Positions 43,426 to 52,434 of a stretch of DNA of 64,000 nucleotides are shown piece after piece; positions within the stretch are counted from its first letter, which is position 1; each line of letters begins with the position of its first letter. Position numbers and translations under genes: made by a program. The notes beneath the pieces are model-generated. The model was not told where the DNA came from, ran no database searches, and saw only the letters and a list, made by a program, of their open reading frames with translations. The stretch lies in assembly GCA_039810245.1 (NCBI GenBank), contig JBDHWQ010000001.1, forward strand, positions 248,001 through 312,000, in the 5' to 3' direction. Source of the stretch: CALDSL01 sp039810245 (GTDB lineage Bacteria > Chloroflexota > Anaerolineae > Anaerolineales > Anaerolineaceae).

Positions 43426-44667
43426 ATGCAGACACCCTGGGAACATCGCTTCTCACAACGCACCCAACGCATGCAAAGTTCTGCGATTCGCGAGCTGCTT
43501 AAGGTGACCGAGCTGCCGGGAGTGATTTCCTTCGCCGGCGGGATGCCCGCGCCAGATGTGTTTCCCATTGAAGAAGTGCTGGCGGCAACCGAGCGCGTTT
43601 TGCACAGCCCCCTGGGCGCTAAGGCCCTGCAGTACGGCGCAACCGAAGGCTATATGCCGCTGCGTGAGATGATTGCGCGCCACACGTCGCGCTTCAATAT
43701 CGAAATCTCGGTGGATAACATCCTCATCACCACCGGCTCGCAGCAGGCGCTCGACCTGCTGGGTAAGATCTTCATTAACCGTGGTGACCGCATCCTGGTC
43801 GAAAACCCCACCTACCTGGGCGCGCTGCAAGCCTGGAATGCATACGGCGCGGAGTACATCACCGTGCCGTCCGACGAGCATGGCATGATTACTTCGGAGC
43901 TGGAACAGGCGCTGCGCTTTGGGCCGAAATTTATCTATGTGCTGCCGAACTTCCAGAACCCAACCGGCGTGACGCTCTCCCTCGAACGTCGCCGCCAGCT
44001 CGTAGAACTGGCAGACCGCTATGGCGTGCCGATTATTGAGGATGACCCTTACGGCCAGTTGCGCTTTGAAGGCGAGCACCTGCCGGCGGTCAACGTGATG
44101 GACAGCGAGCTGCGCGGGCTGAACCATGGCACATACACGGGTAACGTGATCTACCTGAGCACTTTCTCCAAGATTCTGGCTCCCGGTTTTCGCCTGGCGT
44201 GGGTCATCGCCCCGCCGGTGGTGATCAGCAAGCTGGTGCAGGCCAAGCAGGGTACCGACCTGCACACGCCCACATTCAACCAGGTGATTGCCCACGAAGT
44301 TGGGCATGGCGGCTTTATTGATAAGCACGTCGAACTGATCAACCGCGTGTACCGCGAGCGGCGCGATGTGATGCTGGAGGCGCTGGAAGAACACATGCCC
44401 GCCGGCGTCACCTGGACGCACCCGGAGGGTGGCCTGTTCCTGTGGATGACCTTACCGGAAGGCTCGAACACAGTGGATATCTTCAAAGACGCGGTGGAGG
44501 AAAAGGTAGCTTTTGTGCCCGGGTTCTCCTTCTTCCCGCGCGGCGATGTGCATAACACCGCTCGCCTGAACTTCTCCAACTCGAACCCGGAGATGATCAA
44601 CGAAGGCATCGCGCGGCTGGCGCGGGTGGTGCGCAAGCACCTGCAGGCCAGCGTACCGGTCAGATAG
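43426..44667 (+). CDS. PLP-dependent aminotransferase, class I/II (2-aminoadipate/aromatic type)
   Basis: 413 residues, a fold-type I aminotransferase without the GntR domain of MocR proteins. Marks are GVISFAGGMPAPDVFP near the N-terminus, LQYGATEGYMPLREMIA, TTGSQQALDLLGKIF, YVLPNFQNPTGVTLS with the PLP-contacting Asn, the Asp in IIEDDPYGQLRF, and the Schiff-base Lys in YLSTFSKILAPGFRLAW. This group (LysN, kynurenine/2-aminoadipate transferases) has broad amino-donor use, so the substrate is not fixed. AAAGGAGAGG precedes the ATG. It lies 83 bases after the SHMT-GcvT fusion and ends in a strong terminator. Confidence 0.92.
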   Translation: MQTPWEHRFSQRTQRMQSSAIRELLKVTELPGVISFAGGMPAPDVFPIEEVLAATERVLHSPLGAKALQYGATEGYMPLREMIARHTSRFNIEISVDNILITTGSQQALDLLGKIFINRGDRILVENPTYLGALQAWNAYGAEYITVPSDEHGMITSELEQALRFGPKFIYVLPNFQNPTGVTLSLERRRQLVELADRYGVPIIEDDPYGQLRFEGEHLPAVNVMDSELRGLNHGTYTGNVIYLSTFSKILAPGFRLAWVIAPPVVISKLVQAKQGTDLHTPTFNQVIAHEVGHGGFIDKHVELINRVYRERRDVMLEALEEHMPAGVTWTHPEGGLFLWMTLPEGSNTVDIFKDAVEEKVAFVPGFSFFPRGDVHNTARLNFSNSNPEMINEGIARLARVVRKHLQASVPVR

Positions 44668-44675
44668 TGGATCTA

Positions 44676-44710
44676 CGAGGGGCTTCTCGCATGAGAAGCC
44701 CCTCGATTTT
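44676..44710 (+). terminator. Rho-independent terminator after the aminotransferase gene
   Basis: CGAGGGGCTTCTC (44676-44688) pairs with GAGAAGCCCCTCG (44693-44705), 13 bp with a GCAT loop, followed by ATTTT. Confidence 0.9.
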
Positions 44711-44740
44711 CCGGTGCCTGCACGACATCAGGAGCGCGGG

Positions 44741-45700
44741 ATGAACGTTCCACTGGATTGGTTACTGGATGGCGAATCCTGGGTTGCCTACCGCACTCGG
44801 CTGGACCTGTTGCGGCAGAATGAGCAGGACGCGGAAGTGCGCCGCGACCGCGCAGCCATGCTGAACGATCCACAGGTGCAAAGTCTGGTGGCTGAGCTGG
44901 CAGCCTGGCCGGGAGTGGTGATTGCCAGCCATAAAAGCGCCGGGCAGCTATTCCATAAGATTACCTTTGCTTCCGACCTGGGCATCCGCGCACGTGACAC
45001 GGGCATTGATGCGCTGGCGCGCACAATCCTGGAGCAGCAGTCGCCAGAGGGGCCATTTACCATCCCGGTCACCGTGGTCGGCCAACAGCAGCAGGCCTGG
45101 GCGCTGTGCGACGCTCCACTGACGGCGTATGCCCTGGCACAGATGGGCTATCAGAACCATCCGGCAGTCCAGGCCGCCACGACGTACCTTTCCAGCCTGG
45201 CGCGTGATAACCGCTGGCCGTGCGCAGTATCCAAGGAATTAGGCAACTGGCGCGGCCCAGGGCGCAAAGCAGACCCTTGCCCGTTTGCCACACTGGCCAT
45301 GCTGAAGCTGCTCTCGGTACAGGAAGCGTGGCGAGACCACCCGGTGTGCCACACCGGAGCGGAAACCCTGCTGCGATTATGGTCACACAGCATGCACGAA
45401 CACCCTTACATGTTTTTCATGGGTAGCGATTTCCGCAAGCTCAAAGTACCCCTGGTATGGTATGACCTGATGCATGTTTTAGACGTGCTTTCCCGCTTCC
45501 CCTGGTTGCACACTGACCCACGGCTGCTGGAAATATTATCGCTGTTGAAAGACAAAATGGACTCGCAGGGTCGCTTTACACTGGAGTCCATCTGGACGGC
45601 TTGGAAGGAATGGGAATTCGGGCAAAAGAAGCAGCCATCGCGTTGGTTGACGCTGTTCGCCTGGCGTATCATCCAACGTGTCGAAAACTCGCCGGCCTAA
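44741..45700 (+). CDS. Alpha-toroid (prenyltransferase/squalene cyclase-like) protein of unknown function
   Basis: 319 residues, soluble, helical. Repeats in the style of alpha/alpha-toroid proteins are visible: DTGIDALARTILEQQSPEGP, APLTAYALAQMGYQNHP, PCPFATLAMLKLLSVQE and DSQGRFTLESIWTAWKEWEF. The DxDD motif of cyclases and the prenyltransferase zinc set are not seen, so catalysis is doubtful. Cys residues are sparse. The ATG at 44741 has AGGAGCG upstream, right after a terminator, so it has its own promoter or read-through. Its end overlaps the convergent kinase gene by 4 bases. Function not recognised. Confidence 0.7.
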   Translation: MNVPLDWLLDGESWVAYRTRLDLLRQNEQDAEVRRDRAAMLNDPQVQSLVAELAAWPGVVIASHKSAGQLFHKITFASDLGIRARDTGIDALARTILEQQSPEGPFTIPVTVVGQQQQAWALCDAPLTAYALAQMGYQNHPAVQAATTYLSSLARDNRWPCAVSKELGNWRGPGRKADPCPFATLAMLKLLSVQEAWRDHPVCHTGAETLLRLWSHSMHEHPYMFFMGSDFRKLKVPLVWYDLMHVLDVLSRFPWLHTDPRLLEILSLLKDKMDSQGRFTLESIWTAWKEWEFGQKKQPSRWLTLFAWRIIQRVENSPA

Positions 45701-47427
45701 CCCATTCCACGACTTAGCTCCCACAGCTTAAAGTCTTTGAGGATCGACCCGCCGATAAATTCGCGCATGATCGAGTTATCGGGGATCAGGCTGGGGTCAA
45801 TGGGGAAGAACCACTCCAGAAAGGCCAGCAGGCGCTTGGCTTCGATGTATTCATCTGTGCCATACGGCACCTGGCGCAGCAGCGGTTCGGCCAGCGGTTT
45901 GAGCGCGGAAACCTCGTACACCAGCGCGGAGTTAAAAATCTCATCAGCGTATTCCTGATACGGGAAGATATAGCGCTTTTCTCCCCGGCGCACCGATTCC
46001 CAGCGCCCAATCGTCTGCTGCGCAGAGTACCCGCGTTCCGTGGCGTCGCGCACGATGCGTCGCAGCAGGCGCGTATCAGTGGTGGAGATGCGGTTGTGTC
46101 GATCGAGGTTGAGCTGCGTCAGGCTGGAGACGTAGATACGAAACGTAGTCTCCGGGTCAATGTCAGGCAGCAGCTCGGGGTTAAGGCCATGGATGCCTTC
46201 CAGGATAATAAACTGGTCGTTGTGGATGCTGGCCCACTCACCCATCTCCGACAGGCCTGCCTTGAAGTTGTAATGCGGGAGATGCACGCGCTCACCGGCG
46301 ATCAGGCGCTTGAGATGGTCGCTGAGGAGCGTGGTGTTGAGCGCTCGTACATGCTCGAAGTCGAACTGCCCATTTTCGTCTTTGGGGGTCAGCTCGCGAT
46401 CGACAAAGTAATTATCCATCTCGATGGCATAGGGCGTCAGCCCCTGCGCCAGTAACTGTACTGCCAGGCGCTTGGAGAACGTTGTCTTGCCCGAAGATGA
46501 CGGCCCTGCAATCAGGATAATGCGCGCGCGGTCAGCGCGCTCCACGATCTTCTGGGCAATATCAGCGATTTGCTGCTCGTGCAGCGCTTCGGACACCAGG
46601 ATTACCTCGCGCGCCTGGCCTGTGGTGATGGCGTCATTGAGCGCGCCCACGCTCTCGATCCCCAACCGCGCCAGCCAGTTGCCATAGCGCCGGAAAGTTT
46701 CCAACAGGTGCGGATATTCCGGCATGGGCAGAATTTCTTTTGGCGCAAAACGGCGCGGGTAGCGCAGCGCAAATCCCAGACCCATCGGCGTGAGGGCAAA
46801 CCAGGGCAGATAACCGGTGGAGGGCACCATGTAACCGTGATGGTAGTCGCGCATATCGCCCAGGGTATAGAGCATCAGGAACTTCTTGCTGCGGTACTTC
46901 AGCAGCCGCACCTTATCGTACTGGCCCTTGCTTTCAAAATACGCAATAGCTTCATCAATCGGCACTGCCTGGCGCAGGAATAGCAGATCGCGGTCGACGA
47001 GGGTATGCATGTGCTGTTCCAGCGCGGCCAGCTCATCAGCGTTCAACGGCTCGCGCCCGCTGACCTGGCAGAAGAACCCACCCGACGAGACAGAATGGTC
47101 GATCGTCAGCAGGGCATCCGGGTATATTTCGGTAAAGGCAGCTTCGAGCAAGAAAGTGATCGAGCGGCGGTATATGCGCGCGCCGTCGGCATCCGCCATG
47201 GTCACCGGGCGCACCTTACTATCCATCTCCAGCGCATACGTCAGCTCGCGCAGCTCGCCATTCACGATCGCGCCCATCATCGGCGGGTTATCCCATTCGG
47301 GCAGCTCGCGTAAGAAGCCTTCCACCGTCTCCCCGCGCGGGCCGCAAAGCACGCGCCCATCCGGAAGGTGGACTTCAATCGTGGTGCGAGGCGTGACGAT
47401 TTGAATATTCTGGTTGAATGCTTTCAT
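45697..47427 (-). CDS. Nucleoside (uridine-type) kinase with N-terminal TGS and ThrRS-like domains
   Basis: 576 residues. The N-terminus (about 10-80) is a TGS-like domain, VHLPDGRVLCGPRGETVEGF. A ThrRS second-additional-domain-like region follows (TIDHSVSSGGFFCQVSG). The P-loop kinase has Walker A IAGPSSSGKTTFSKR (about 305-319), MDNYFVDRELTPKDENGQFD with the catalytic Asp, and VHLPHYNFKAG. This domain order is known from a group of bacterial nucleoside kinases that includes uridine kinase relatives; the preferred nucleoside is not clear. The ATG at 47427 is preceded by GAGGG, with a TACAAT box about 22 bases upstream. Confidence 0.88.
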   Translation of the reverse strand: MKAFNQNIQIVTPRTTIEVHLPDGRVLCGPRGETVEGFLRELPEWDNPPMMGAIVNGELRELTYALEMDSKVRPVTMADADGARIYRRSITFLLEAAFTEIYPDALLTIDHSVSSGGFFCQVSGREPLNADELAALEQHMHTLVDRDLLFLRQAVPIDEAIAYFESKGQYDKVRLLKYRSKKFLMLYTLGDMRDYHHGYMVPSTGYLPWFALTPMGLGFALRYPRRFAPKEILPMPEYPHLLETFRRYGNWLARLGIESVGALNDAITTGQAREVILVSEALHEQQIADIAQKIVERADRARIILIAGPSSSGKTTFSKRLAVQLLAQGLTPYAIEMDNYFVDRELTPKDENGQFDFEHVRALNTTLLSDHLKRLIAGERVHLPHYNFKAGLSEMGEWASIHNDQFIILEGIHGLNPELLPDIDPETTFRIYVSSLTQLNLDRHNRISTTDTRLLRRIVRDATERGYSAQQTIGRWESVRRGEKRYIFPYQEYADEIFNSALVYEVSALKPLAEPLLRQVPYGTDEYIEAKRLLAFLEWFFPIDPSLIPDNSIMREFIGGSILKDFKLWELSRGMG

Positions 47428-47612
47428 GAATCCGTAAACCCTCAAACCTATTGTAGGATTTCCCCCGCGCAATTATACTTGGTATTTAAGGCGCATTCAC
47501 GGTCGGAATTTCCCCCCTCTTTATAATAACGGATTAGCAGTCAAATTATTCCCAATAGTTTTGTAATGCATTCGCACCCACGTCCATGGAGTCTGGTGTA
47601 CCAGGAGTGGAT

Positions 47613-49730
47613 ATGAACAGACGGATTTTCGTTCTCACTCTCACCCGGCTGCTGCCGGCGGTGGTGGTTGTGCTGCTGGCCTTCGTGCTTAGAGCGCGGG
47701 CGGTGGAACTTCTTCCGGTCGATTACGATGAGGACGATTACCTGCGCGCCGGGCAGATAATTGCACAGGGGTTACGCGCCGGCGATTGGAACGTTTTTAC
47801 CCGCGAAAACTACCGCAGCGAACATCCGCCGCTGAGCAAGATCGTCTACGGATTAGCTCTACTGCGCGTGCCCGTCTTCCCTGCCATCCCGGACCGCCCC
47901 ACCACCGCCGGCCCGGATGACGATCTGCCTTCACAGCCGCTGCACGCGGCGAGGAGCGCGTCGGCGCTGTTCGGCGTGCTGCAAGCGGGAGGTACCGCGC
48001 TGGTCAACCCGCTGGCCGGACTGATGGTGGCGATTAACACCTTTCACATCAAGTACACCAGCCAGGTGATGCTGGAAAGCGTACCATCTTTCACCAGCCT
48101 GCTGGTAGTGGCTGCCTACCTGCTGTGGCGCAAACGCGGCAAAACTGGATGGCTGGCGCTTTCGGCGCTGGCCCTGGGACTGACTGCCGCGGCCAAGTAT
48201 TATTACGCCATTGCCGGTGTGGCGGTGGCGCTACACTGGTGGTATGCGGCACGCCAGGCAGGTGACCGCGATTGGTGGAAACGGCTGCTACCTTGGGCCG
48301 GCGGAGCTATGTTGGCCTTCCTGATGTTCGATCCATACCTGTGGCCAGATCCTCCCGGGCGGTTGTGGCAGTCGGTCAGCTACCACAGTGGCTATGCGCA
48401 GAGCGCCGCAGTACAGGAGGCGGGCTACCCCTTCTGGCAGCCGCTGGTATGGATCAGCATCAATGTGCCCTGGCACCCGGGCGTGTTCGTGATCGCTGTG
48501 GATATCCTATTCCCGTTCCTGGCGCTGTTCGGCATCCGGCGCGCGCGCGAGCGCCACCCGGTGTACTTGTTGTGGCTGGCACTGGCGCTGGCCTTTCTAC
48601 TGGCCTGGCCCACCAAGTGGCCGCAGTACGCGCTGATGCTGACTACCCCGTTGGCGATCGTCGCCGCCGATGGCTTTGCAGCCAGCGTGGCCGCGCCGCT
48701 GGCGCGCCGTTTTCACCGCCAAGAGGCCGCGCCCCAAGGCCTCAGCGTGCCGGTGCGCGGTCACTTCCGCCAGGCGCTGCCCTGGCTGCTGCCCGGGCTG
48801 CTGGCATTAGGGGTGATCACCGTCTTCCCTCTGCTTTTCCAGGTTGCCATGTCGATGACTGACTTTCAGGCCAGCGCCATTCGCGATGGCGTCAATGGCG
48901 GGGTATGGCGCGAAGTCTTACGTGGCCTCACCGGACAAGTGCCCGCCCGCCCCTTCGACCTGTTTCGCGGCGGAAGCGGCCGGCAGGTGCATTACACCGG
49001 GTTGTACGGCGTGCTGGGGGTGCTGTTTGGAGCCGGTGAGTTGTACGTGTTCGAAGTCATCTGGACCGTGCTGGCCGTAGCCACGCAGGCCGGGCTGGGG
49101 GTAGCTGTGGCGCTGTTATTGCAGCGGCGCGGCGTGCGCTTCACAAAATTCTGGGCAGCATTGTTTATCCTGCCCTGGGCCGTGCCCGAATTTGTGGCCG
49201 CGCTGGCGTGGAGCCAGGTATTTGAGCCACGCTTTGGCTTCCTTTCACTGGCAGCGAAAAGCTGGGCGCAGACCCCACCGGCCATCCAGCAGGCCAGCGC
49301 ATCCTGGCAGCAGAACCCCAACCTCGCCCTGCTGGTACTGCTGATCGCCGGGTTGTGGTATGGATTCCCCTTCATGCTGCTCTCGGCGCGCGCCGGGCTC
49401 AAGCTGATCCCGGAAGAGGTGTACGAAGCCGCCGCGCTGGACGGCGCCGGGGGCTGGCAGATCTTCCGCCACTTCACACTGCCGCTGATCTTCCCGCTGC
49501 TTCTGCCGGCAATTATCCTGCGCGCAATATTCTCATTCAACCAGTTTTACCTGTTCACCGTGCTCAATACACCGGTCATAACGCTTTCGGCGTTGTCATA
49601 CTTCATCTTCCGCGACGGCAACTACGCCACTTCAGCCATCATCAACGTGGTGACCGTGCTAATCCTGGTGGGTCTGGTTCTGTGGTTCAACCGACTGACT
49701 CGTGCCAGTGAAGGAGTGCGCTATGCATAA
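47613..49730 (+). CDS. Fusion of a GT-C (PMT/ArnT-like) glycosyltransferase and a MalF-type ABC permease
   Basis: 705 residues, one uninterrupted frame. Residues 1-370 look like a GT-C glycosyltransferase: first membrane helix, then VDYDEDDYLRAGQI with the acidic Asp39-Glu40 pair expected in the active loop, GDWNVFTRENYRSEHPPLSK (HPP at 71-73), and about eight further helices. A linker of about 20 residues leads to a MalF-like permease from about 388: LPWLLPGLLALGVITVFPLL, LFILPWAVPEFVAALAWSQV and the ATPase-contacting EAA loop EAAALDGAGGWQIFRH at 606-621. The end overlaps the MalG-type gene by 8 bases. AGGAG lies 6 bases before the ATG at 47613, and TATAAT (47522-47527) upstream may be the promoter. 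The transferase donor would be a lipid-linked sugar by analogy. Confidence 0.85.
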   Translation: MNRRIFVLTLTRLLPAVVVVLLAFVLRARAVELLPVDYDEDDYLRAGQIIAQGLRAGDWNVFTRENYRSEHPPLSKIVYGLALLRVPVFPAIPDRPTTAGPDDDLPSQPLHAARSASALFGVLQAGGTALVNPLAGLMVAINTFHIKYTSQVMLESVPSFTSLLVVAAYLLWRKRGKTGWLALSALALGLTAAAKYYYAIAGVAVALHWWYAARQAGDRDWWKRLLPWAGGAMLAFLMFDPYLWPDPPGRLWQSVSYHSGYAQSAAVQEAGYPFWQPLVWISINVPWHPGVFVIAVDILFPFLALFGIRRARERHPVYLLWLALALAFLLAWPTKWPQYALMLTTPLAIVAADGFAASVAAPLARRFHRQEAAPQGLSVPVRGHFRQALPWLLPGLLALGVITVFPLLFQVAMSMTDFQASAIRDGVNGGVWREVLRGLTGQVPARPFDLFRGGSGRQVHYTGLYGVLGVLFGAGELYVFEVIWTVLAVATQAGLGVAVALLLQRRGVRFTKFWAALFILPWAVPEFVAALAWSQVFEPRFGFLSLAAKSWAQTPPAIQQASASWQQNPNLALLVLLIAGLWYGFPFMLLSARAGLKLIPEEVYEAAALDGAGGWQIFRHFTLPLIFPLLLPAIILRAIFSFNQFYLFTVLNTPVITLSALSYFIFRDGNYATSAIINVVTVLILVGLVLWFNRLTRASEGVRYA

Positions 49731-50589
49731 AACCGGGCATTCGCCGCGCGCAATTTCCCCGCTCCAGCAGTTCTTCACACAGCTGGCGCTGCTACTGGTG
49801 GGGCTGTTTACGATGCTGCCCATCTGGGGGCTGCTGCGCATGGCGCTGGACGCCAGCATCAAGAGTGTGCCCACCCACCTGGACCTGTTCCCGGCGCAAA
49901 TCAGCCTGGCGGTGTTCGAAAAAGTCTGGCACACACCTTCACAGTCACTTTCTTTCCCGGCGCTGCTGGGCAACAGCCTGCTGGTCTCCGGGGCTTCGGC
50001 GCTGGTGGCAGTAGTTATGGGCGCCAGCATGGCGTATGCTTTTGCGCGCTACCGCTTCCGCGGACGCGAACCCGGGCTGGTGGCCATTCTGGTGGGTGCG
50101 TTTCTGCCGCTGGTGGCGCTGATGACTCCGCTGTACATCCTGCTGGAAACCCTCAAACTGCGCAGCAGCCTGGTGGGACTGGTGCTGGTGTACACTGCCT
50201 TCGCGCTGCCGTTCTGCATTTGGAATATGCGCGCAGCATTCCAGGCCGTGCCGTTGGAGTTGGAAGAGGCAGCCTTTCTGGACGGGGCCAGCCCGCTGAC
50301 CGCCTTCCTGCGCATCACGCTACCCAACGCGCTGCCGTCTATTGGCGTGGCCGCGCTGCTGGCCTTCCTTACGGCTTACTCCGAATTTGCTATCGGCTGG
50401 CTGTTCGTGGAAAACAGCAAGAATGTAACCCTGGCGATGGCGCTGTGGGGCATCCTGACCATGGGCAGTTACGCCTGGAGCCAGCTCGCGGCGCTGGCTA
50501 TCCTCACCAGCCTGCCGGTAGTGATCATTTTTCTGATCCTGCAGCGCGCCCTGTTCGACCGGATGATCTTTGGCGGGGTCAGCCAATAA
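49723..50589 (+). CDS. MalG-type sugar ABC transporter permease
   Basis: 288 residues with six membrane segments. The EAA motif ELEEAAFLDGASPLTAFLRI contacts the ATPase; other MalG traits are GNSLLVSGASALVAVVMGAS, YAFARYRFRGRE and the C-terminal LILQRALFDRMIFGG. It pairs with the MalF half of the preceding fusion, overlapping it by 8 bases with AAGGAG inside the upstream gene. Together they would import an oligosaccharide, probably an alpha-glucoside by neighbourhood. No binding protein or ATPase gene is linked. The gene ends 6 bases from the stop of the convergent amylase gene. Confidence 0.93.
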   Translation: MHKTGHSPRAISPLQQFFTQLALLLVGLFTMLPIWGLLRMALDASIKSVPTHLDLFPAQISLAVFEKVWHTPSQSLSFPALLGNSLLVSGASALVAVVMGASMAYAFARYRFRGREPGLVAILVGAFLPLVALMTPLYILLETLKLRSSLVGLVLVYTAFALPFCIWNMRAAFQAVPLELEEAAFLDGASPLTAFLRITLPNALPSIGVAALLAFLTAYSEFAIGWLFVENSKNVTLAMALWGILTMGSYAWSQLAALAILTSLPVVIIFLILQRALFDRMIFGGVSQ

Positions 50590-50595
50590 GCAGAC

Positions 50596-52341
50596 TCACG
50601 GGCGCAGCTCGAAGGCATACACCGCACCAGGGGCTAGCTCTGGCAGCGGGCGGTACGCGTCGAAGCCGCCGCCGGCATTGGCCGCCAGTACCGGCACTTC
50701 GCCGCCCGTACCGTTGAGCAGGTCAGCCACATCGAAACTGCCGCCCAATGGCCCGGATTCCAGCGTGAGAGCGTAGTCCTGCAACGGGTCATCGCTCAGG
50801 TTGGCAATCACCAGCAGCACCTGTTCCGGGCTGGCGCGCAGCAGCGCGTATACTGCCTTGCTGCCGCTGTCGACCACCCAGGCGTCCGCCGAGCGCAGCG
50901 CCGGGCTGGCGTTGCGCAGCTGGATCAGGCTGCGGTAGCGACTGAGCAGCGAATCCGGGTCGCCGGTCTGTGCGGCCACATTGACCAGGTCAAAATCGGG
51001 GTTGATCGCTTCCCACGGCTGTCCGGTGGTAAAACCCGCTCCGGCCTCCGCGCTCCATTGCATCGGCGTGCGGATCATCTCGTCGGGTTTCTGCCCGCGC
51101 ATGCCAATTTCCTCGCCATAATACAGAAACGGCACGCCCGGAGCAGTAAGGAGCAGCGCAGCCGCGGATTTGGCGCGCTCCACGTCATCATTGACCTGGT
51201 TAATAACCCGGTTCTGGTCATGGTTGGCCAGGAACGTTGCGAACTGGCCGGGTGGAAATGCCTTCAGATCACGCTCCAGCACGAAGTTCGCGGTACGGGC
51301 ATCTTTCGCGGCCGCGGCGGTCAGCCAGGCGCCTGCCAGGTCGAAATTGAACGCCAGGTCAAGCTCATCGCCTTCTGTGTAGGTGGCGACGACGCTGCTT
51401 TTATCCCAAATTTCGCCCACAGTGAGCGCATCGGACTTTTCGGCCTTATACTGCTGGCGGAAACCCTCGAACCACTGGTGCGTGGCCTGGGTGTTGGCCA
51501 GCTGCGAGCCTTCTTCGATTAAATGGCGCGCGGCGTCCAGGCGGAAGCCGTCAACGCCTACATCCGACAGCCAGAAGTCCACCACCCGCTCCATCTCCTG
51601 CGTGACGGCCGGGTTGGTGTAGTTCAAATCCGGCATGCCCGACCAGAAAAAGCCGTAGTAATACTGCCCGTTCGCGGCGCGGTGCCAGACGGCCTTGCCC
51701 TCCGAACTGCGGATACCGGGGTCGGTATCCGACCACAGATAATAGTCGTGATACGGCGCGCCTGGCCCATTGAGCGCTGAAAGAAACCAGGGGTGCTCCT
51801 CAGAGGTATGGTTGAGCACCAGGTCGATAATCACGCGGATGCCGCGCTGGTGGGCGGCATCCAGAAAGCCGCGGAAGTCGTCCAGCGTGCCGTAGTCCGG
51901 GTTAATCGCGGTGTAATCCGTCACGTCATAACCGTGGTACGACGGCGATGGGTGGATGGGCATCAGCCAGATCCCGGTGATCCCCAGGTCGGTGGTCGTG
52001 GCCGGGTCGCCGTCGTTAAGGTAATCCAGCTTCGCGGTCAGCCCGGCAAAGTCACCAATGCCATCGCCATTGTCATCCGCGAAGCTGCGCACGAAGATCT
52101 CGTAGAATACGGCGTCGTTCCACCAGGGCAGCTCGCGCGGCGTGAGATTGATCACGCCCGGCGCCCGGGAAGGTGCGGCAGTCGGGGCGGCTGTTGCCGG
52201 TGTAGTCGGCAATTCGGTTGCGGTTGGCGCGGCGGGGGAAGCGGCCGGCGCCGGCGTATCCGTGCCCGGCTGAACGCACGCAGCCAGGATCGTTGCGCAA
52301 ACCAGGAAAATCAGAAAACGTGCGGTATGCGAGGACTTCAT
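50596..52341 (-). CDS. Extracellular lipoprotein alpha-amylase (GH13)
   Basis: 581 residues. The start MKSSHTARFLIFLVCATILA ends in lipobox Leu19-Ala-Ala-Cys22, so it is anchored to the outer face of the membrane. A Thr/Pro/Ala linker runs to about 70. GH13 blocks: VRSFADDNGDGIGDFAG, IIDLVLNHTSEEHPWF, VDGFRLDAARHLIEEG (nucleophile Asp), LTVGEIWDKSS (acid/base Glu), FLANHDQNRV (third acid). A calcium-site-like DNNGDG in the first block is common in this group. It lies last in the malE-malF-malG cluster, so it probably supplies maltodextrin to that transporter. The ATG at 52341 follows AAGGTGAAG. Confidence 0.94.
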   Translation of the reverse strand: MKSSHTARFLIFLVCATILAACVQPGTDTPAPAASPAAPTATELPTTPATAAPTAAPSRAPGVINLTPRELPWWNDAVFYEIFVRSFADDNGDGIGDFAGLTAKLDYLNDGDPATTTDLGITGIWLMPIHPSPSYHGYDVTDYTAINPDYGTLDDFRGFLDAAHQRGIRVIIDLVLNHTSEEHPWFLSALNGPGAPYHDYYLWSDTDPGIRSSEGKAVWHRAANGQYYYGFFWSGMPDLNYTNPAVTQEMERVVDFWLSDVGVDGFRLDAARHLIEEGSQLANTQATHQWFEGFRQQYKAEKSDALTVGEIWDKSSVVATYTEGDELDLAFNFDLAGAWLTAAAAKDARTANFVLERDLKAFPPGQFATFLANHDQNRVINQVNDDVERAKSAAALLLTAPGVPFLYYGEEIGMRGQKPDEMIRTPMQWSAEAGAGFTTGQPWEAINPDFDLVNVAAQTGDPDSLLSRYRSLIQLRNASPALRSADAWVVDSGSKAVYALLRASPEQVLLVIANLSDDPLQDYALTLESGPLGGSFDVADLLNGTGGEVPVLAANAGGGFDAYRPLPELAPGAVYAFELRP

Positions 52342-52367
52342 CAACTTCACCTTTATATGAGACGACA

Positions 52368-52399
52368 ATGGGAAGCGCCCCGACTGCGACGCTTCCCAT
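52368..52399 (-). other. Intercistronic stem-loop between malG and the amylase gene
   Basis: ATGGGAAGCG (52368-52377) pairs with CGCTTCCCAT (52390-52399), 10 bp with a 12-base loop and no T run. It lies between two genes of the same operon. Confidence 0.5.
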
Positions 52400-52434
52400 G
52401 TTGGTTTAACCGGTTAAGTGCCAGAGCCCGCGCC

